Below, piece after piece: positions 58,651 through 62,422 of a stretch of 62,422 bases of DNA (its first letter is position 1; every line of letters starts with the position of its first letter). The DNA is from an uncultured Collinsella sp. Its GTDB lineage: Bacteria > Actinomycetota > Coriobacteriia > Coriobacteriales > Coriobacteriaceae. The notes under the pieces are model-generated. The model saw only the letters and a list, made by a program, of their open reading frames with translations, did no database searches and was not told the origin of the DNA. The position numbers and the translations under genes are program-made. The stretch lies in NCBI GenBank assembly GCA_900542905.1, contig UQPF01000014.1:1-62422 (forward strand). The letters are read 5' to 3'.

Positions 58651-59688
58651 ATGGACCTGCCGATCGTCCTGTCCCATAAGACTGCCTGGCTGTACCACAA
58701 CGTGGCGCGCCCGTCCGAGCCGCTCTCGCGAGCAAGCAGCCTATACGATGAGGACTCGCTTGCTAACGAGGCGGAGCCGACTGCGAGCCTGCCCAAATTG
58801 GGACTCGATGCCAAAGGGCTGAGGGCTTCAACGGCAGCTGGGATCGTTACCGACTATCTGGTTTCGCTTGGTATTCCACGAGAAGAGCTCGATCATATCG
58901 ACACGCTCGTCAACTTCGATTTTGAGCGCTCGACGCCGGCTGGATTTAGGTGCCACGTGTTTGGGGCGCCGGTACCTCCAGGCCATCTTATCGAGGTGGC
59001 AGAGGGCCTTCTGGTGGTTGATGAGGCCATGTGCTTTGTCCAAGCGGGTTCGTGGATGAGCGAGCCCGAGCAGCTGGAATATGGCTACGAAATCTGCGCC
59101 CGATACCATTTGAATCATCTGTCGACAGGCGATTATATCGAGATGGGGCAGAGGTATACCGTTGCCGACTTGATTGACTATTGCAATGAGAACCGATCTC
59201 GTCAGGGGGCTATACGCGCGACCGCCGTGCTCAAGCGCGTGCACGATGGCGCGCGGTCGCCCATGGAGACGGCCACCGCAATCATGGTCGTAGCAAAGCG
59301 TTCCCAGGGAGGGCTGGGATACGCCAAGGTTGAGCTCAACCATCGGGTCGATGTTCCCAACGAGTTCAAGTATCTCGCTAAGGCCGGGTATTTCGAGATC
59401 GATGTATATGCGCCTGCGAGCGGTACGGGGATTGAATACAACGGCTCGGACCATCTTGATAAACAGCGCAGCGCGTCGGATGCGGAGCGTATGACCGTGC
59501 TGAGCGCGCTGGGCTTTAGGATGATCGTCCTCACCGGGACTCAGTTTGCCCATCAGCTGCAATTGCATCGGGCGATGAACGCCATCGCGCTCGCTATGGG
59601 TCTCAAGTGCGACCGAAGCGAAGCGTTCCAGAAACGCCAGAACGACCTGCGAGAATTCGTGATTCGACACTGGGACGGCGGCCTTTAG
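58651..59688 (+). CDS. putative Vsr/DUF559-like endonuclease-fold protein, 345 aa
   Basis: TTGGAGGG precedes ATG 58651. The N-terminal two thirds (opening LPIVLSHKTAWLYHN, with GFRCHVFGAPVPPGHLI and EQLEYGYEICARYHL later) is not a family I can name with certainty, but resembles coriobacterial proteins often annotated as AbiEi-like or DUF559-bearing. The C-terminal part (FEIDVYAPASGTGIEYNGSDHL, then RMTVLSALGFRMIVLTGTQF) fits the D..ExxG..H core of Vsr/DUF559 PD-(D/E)xK nucleases. It stands alone, bracketed by two copies of a 65-nt palindrome. The nuclease role is inference. Confidence 0.8.
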   Translation: MDLPIVLSHKTAWLYHNVARPSEPLSRASSLYDEDSLANEAEPTASLPKLGLDAKGLRASTAAGIVTDYLVSLGIPREELDHIDTLVNFDFERSTPAGFRCHVFGAPVPPGHLIEVAEGLLVVDEAMCFVQAGSWMSEPEQLEYGYEICARYHLNHLSTGDYIEMGQRYTVADLIDYCNENRSRQGAIRATAVLKRVHDGARSPMETATAIMVVAKRSQGGLGYAKVELNHRVDVPNEFKYLAKAGYFEIDVYAPASGTGIEYNGSDHLDKQRSASDAERMTVLSALGFRMIVLTGTQFAHQLQLHRAMNAIALAMGLKCDRSEAFQKRQNDLREFVIRHWDGGL

Positions 59689-59726
59689 GGACGCTTTGGT
59701 CCTTCTGCGGGGTGCTGTGGGCAGGC

Positions 59727-59791
59727 AAACCATCACAACATTCGATGTTTTTTACCAAAATCGTGAAAAGCGTCGAATGTTGTGATGGTTT
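59727..59791. repeat. 65-nt palindrome, copy 2 (right of the endonuclease-like gene)
   Basis: Arms 59727-59755 and 59763-59791 pair over 29 bp with three G-U pairs and a CAAAATC loop. It differs from copy 1 at only a few bases, mostly C/T changes that keep pairing. It begins 38 nt after the endonuclease-like stop codon. Confidence 0.85.
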
Positions 59792-59923
59792 GTATGCTGA
59801 GGATGGGCTTGGAAAGTCCGTTTTGCTCGAAGCGACCTGTCCTGTCGTACGGGTGTCGGCATGATTCTCTCGTGGGGTATTATGTTTTCCGAAGAATAAA
59901 ACGCCGCGTGAGGGGAGGGCTGC

Positions 59924-60979
59924 GTGGACGGGCACGTGCAACATGACGGCTTTGGCCGCGATATCAACTACCTGCGCATTGCCGTTACCGACAAGTGCAA
60001 TTTCCGCTGCATCTACTGCATGCCGGCCGATGGCGTGGCGCCCCGCGCGCACGACGAGCTACTCAGTGCCGAGGAAATCGCCCGCTTTGTGCGCTTGGTG
60101 GCGGGGGAGGGCATTCGCCGCGTGCGCCTGACGGGCGGCGAGCCGCTGGTCAGCCGCCGTATCATTCCGCTCATTCGCGACATCCGCGCGATTCCGCAGA
60201 TCGAGGACATCTCGCTCACCACCAACGGCGCCCTGCTGCCCAAGCTGGCGCCACAGCTCAAAGATGCCGGGCTTAACCGCGTCAACATCTCGCTCGACAC
60301 ACTCGACCCCGAGCTGTTTGGAAAGATCACGCGCCTGGGTCGACTCGAGCAGACCATGGCCGGCGTCGACGCGGCGCTGGCTTGGGGCTTTGAGCCCGTT
60401 AAGGTCAACTGCGTTGTTGTGCGCCGACTCAACCAGGATGTGGCGGCCCTCGCACGGCTGACCGTCGACCGCCCCATCCACCTGCGCTTTATCGAATACA
60501 TGCCCATCGGCGACGAGCGCACGAGTTCGCATTGCGCTGTGGACCCGCATGCGCCCGCGCTCAATCCCGAGCTGTGGGACGCGAGCGATACCGTGCCGAG
60601 CGACGAGCTGCGGGCGCGCATCAACGCCGGGGCAGCCGCGGCGGGACTGGGCGAGCTCGAGCCGCTCGACATCAACGACGCCCCTGCCGGCGCGGGCCCT
60701 GCGCGCTATTGGCACTTTCCGGGCGCGGCGGGAACGGTTGGCTTCATTAGCGCCATGTCCAACCATTTTTGTGCGAATTGCAACCGTCTGCGCCTGACGG
60801 CCGATGGCAACGTGCGTCCGTGCCTGTTCAGCGATGCCGAGTATTCGGTGCGTGAGGCGCTGCGTCGTGGTGATGATATGCAGGTACTTTCGATTTGGCG
60901 CGATGCCGTGGCCCACAAACCGCAGGAACACGCGATAATTGAGGGCACGCAACGATTTATGTCCCAAATCGGAGGATGA
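59924..60979 (+). CDS. moaA: GTP 3',8-cyclase MoaA
   Basis: 351 aa radical-SAM enzyme for the first step of molybdopterin synthesis. The N-terminal SAM cluster is CNFRCIYC, with LTGGEPL behind it. The C-terminal second 4Fe-4S cluster has Cys in HFCANCNRLRLTADGNVRPC, and the protein ends in the conserved GG. A segment of about 20 residues near 205-225 (DPHAPALNPELWDASD) is longer than usual. GTG 59924 is preceded by AGGGGAGGG. moaC-mobB starts 4 nt downstream. Confidence 0.95.
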   Translation: MDGHVQHDGFGRDINYLRIAVTDKCNFRCIYCMPADGVAPRAHDELLSAEEIARFVRLVAGEGIRRVRLTGGEPLVSRRIIPLIRDIRAIPQIEDISLTTNGALLPKLAPQLKDAGLNRVNISLDTLDPELFGKITRLGRLEQTMAGVDAALAWGFEPVKVNCVVVRRLNQDVAALARLTVDRPIHLRFIEYMPIGDERTSSHCAVDPHAPALNPELWDASDTVPSDELRARINAGAAAAGLGELEPLDINDAPAGAGPARYWHFPGAAGTVGFISAMSNHFCANCNRLRLTADGNVRPCLFSDAEYSVREALRRGDDMQVLSIWRDAVAHKPQEHAIIEGTQRFMSQIGG

Positions 60980-60983
60980 TCAT

Positions 60984-62282
60984 ATGGCCAAGAGCAGGTA
61001 CGCCGATGCCACCAAGGCCGCTCGCAGGGCCGCGATGTCTGCCCACAAAGTCACGGCTACTGACAGCGACGCCGTCGCAGCCGCGCAGCCGACTGCCAGC
61101 GCTGTCGCCGAGCCCGCCCGTGACGCCCGTCGCGATGAGCTGACGCATGTGGACGCCAAGGGTGAGGTGCGCATGGTCGACGTGTCAGACAAGGCCGAGA
61201 CCCATCGCATTGCTATCGCCGAGGGCACCATCCTCATGCACCCCGAGACGCAGGCCATGGTGCTGCAGGACCGCGCCAAAAAGGGTGACGTGCTTGCCTG
61301 CGCGCGCGTGGCGGGCATCATGGCCATCAAACGCACGAGCGACATCATTCCCATGTGCCATCCGCTGCTCATTACCAAGAGCAAGTGCGATATCGAGCCC
61401 ATCGCTCCGGCGGGAACGCCGGCCGGGGACGTGCCCGAGGGCTGGGCGCCGGCGCGCACAGACGGGCAGGTTGGCTTTCACGTGCTGGTTACGGCCGGCG
61501 TGACGGGCAAGACCGGCATTGAGATGGAGGCGTTGACCGGCGCGAGTGCCGCGTGTCTGACCATCTACGACATGTGCAAGGCCGTCGATCGCGGCATGGA
61601 GATCGTCGATGTGCGCCTGCTGCACAAGGAGGGCGGCCGCTCGGGCGTGTGGGATCGCGCGGAGCGTCAGGCCGCTGCCGTTGAGGCCGTGGGAGCCGCG
61701 GGCGACGCACCCGCGAGCGCATCCGTCGCCGTCGCGCCCGCAGCTCCGGCACCGGCCGTCCCCGCAATCGCGTTTATCGGCTACCAAAACTCGGGCAAGA
61801 CCACGCTCGTCGAGAAGGTTATCGCCGAGCTCACTCGCCGCGGCCTGCGCGTGGGTTCGCTCAAGCATCATGGGCACCACGGCTTTGATATCGACGTGCC
61901 CGCTAAGGATACCTGGCGCCATCACCAGGCCGGATCCAAGCACGTGGGCCTCATCTGCGCCACGCGCTGGGCGGAGTACGCCGACACGCGCGAGGAGGAC
62001 GAGATGCCCGCGCGCGAGCTGCTGTCGCGCTACAACGATGTCGATGTGGTGATCATCGAGGGCTACAAGACTGAGGGCTTCGACAACATCGTGGTCGCGC
62101 GCTCCGGCGTCGACCGCCTGCGCGGCAAGAGCTCGCTCGACCTGGTCGACGGTCGCACGCTGGCCCTTGCCTGCAACGAGGCTCTGGCACGCCAGGCCTT
62201 CGACGCCGGCTTTGCGACCCGAGCCATCAACATCAACGACGCCCGAGCCATCTGCGATCTGATTCAGGACCATCTGGCTTAA
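60984..62282 (+). CDS. MoaC-MobB fusion protein
   Basis: 432 aa from ATG 60984, whose GGAGGATGA site overlaps the moaA stop. Residues 1-50 are an Ala-rich extension. Residues about 52-226 are MoaC, which finishes the MoaA reaction to cyclic pyranopterin phosphate (DVSDKAETHRIAIAEG, MAIKRTSDIIPMCHPL, GIEMEALTGASAACLTIYDMCKA). An Ala/Pro linker (228-260) leads to MobB (261-432) with P-loop GYQNSGKT, GSLKHHGHHGFDIDV and DVVIIEGYK. MobB assists dinucleotide attachment, so one chain joins an early and a late step. Other Mo genes are beyond the window; 62283-62422 shows none. Confidence 0.94.
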   Translation: MAKSRYADATKAARRAAMSAHKVTATDSDAVAAAQPTASAVAEPARDARRDELTHVDAKGEVRMVDVSDKAETHRIAIAEGTILMHPETQAMVLQDRAKKGDVLACARVAGIMAIKRTSDIIPMCHPLLITKSKCDIEPIAPAGTPAGDVPEGWAPARTDGQVGFHVLVTAGVTGKTGIEMEALTGASAACLTIYDMCKAVDRGMEIVDVRLLHKEGGRSGVWDRAERQAAAVEAVGAAGDAPASASVAVAPAAPAPAVPAIAFIGYQNSGKTTLVEKVIAELTRRGLRVGSLKHHGHHGFDIDVPAKDTWRHHQAGSKHVGLICATRWAEYADTREEDEMPARELLSRYNDVDVVIIEGYKTEGFDNIVVARSGVDRLRGKSSLDLVDGRTLALACNEALARQAFDAGFATRAININDARAICDLIQDHLA

Positions 62283-62422
62283 AACCTGCCAAAAAGGGGC
62301 TCTTCGGGGGTTTGTGTGGGTTAGCCGCCCGGTAAAATTGCCCGCCTAGCAGCGGCGGCGCGCCTCGCGTATCGTTGTTTTCCGACCAAAGAAAAAATGA
62401 ACGCGCGAAGGAACGCCGCCAT

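Overview
The window reads as a chromosomal segment of a high-GC, anaerobic gut actinobacterium of the class Coriobacteriia, most likely Collinsella. This is inferred from gene content and sequence style: an orphan OmpR-type GlnR-like regulator directly after glnA, twin YhgE/Pip membrane proteins, a Feo operon with a small Cys-rich partner, Ni-dependent lactate racemase genes, a fused MoaC-MobB protein, and many intergenic palindromes built on GGGGAC/GTCCCC. No database search was possible. No rRNA, CRISPR array, prophage or recognisable IS transposase was seen.

Layout. 1-4400: three tRNA-Arg(ACG) units, each with its own promoter and terminator, a large TPR-like protein of unknown role, and tRNA-Ser(GCT). 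At both tRNA loci the tRNA 3' end and its terminator are repeated about 190 nt downstream around a structured element. 4400-11100: a D,D-carboxypeptidase divergent from a VanRS-like two-component system, then pstB with a PhoB/PhoR-like pair. 11300-13370: a tyrosine phospho-relay for polysaccharide export (Wzz-like protein, BY-kinase, PHP phosphatase). 13400-24750: a GNAT enzyme, htpG, two YhgE/Pip proteins, a DMT permease, an M20 amidohydrolase and a truncated MFS gene.

25000-37300: hisS, ppc, the lactate racemase locus (larA-larD on +; larB, larC1 and a TetR regulator on -, convergent), serB and aspS. 37370-41220: an HPr-like protein with aspartate at position 46, then feoA-feoA-feoB and a Cys-rich membrane protein behind palindromes that look like iron-regulator operators. 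41700-48810: an Old-Yellow-Enzyme/FadH-type flavoenzyme with a GntR regulator, a LacI regulator, an MNT/HEPN toxin-antitoxin pair whose antitoxin carries a RelB/DinJ-like domain, and glnA with its GlnR-like regulator. 49000-62422: htrA, ligA, a MATE exporter, a heterodimeric ABC exporter, a Vsr/DUF559-like putative endonuclease gene bracketed by two copies of one palindrome, and moaA with moaC-mobB.

The most unusual content is non-coding. Two three-tier hairpins of identical design, with a base-swapped (covarying) inner helix, bracket larA-larD. A 65-nt palindrome occurs once on each side of the endonuclease-like gene. The same element design, about 190 nt per unit, sits at two different tRNA loci. 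Three long inverted repeats are stacked between a broken MFS gene and hisS, and a MITE-like element lies at 41354-41547. These are the best candidates for undescribed biology; the other genes are mostly recognisable housekeeping and regulatory functions.
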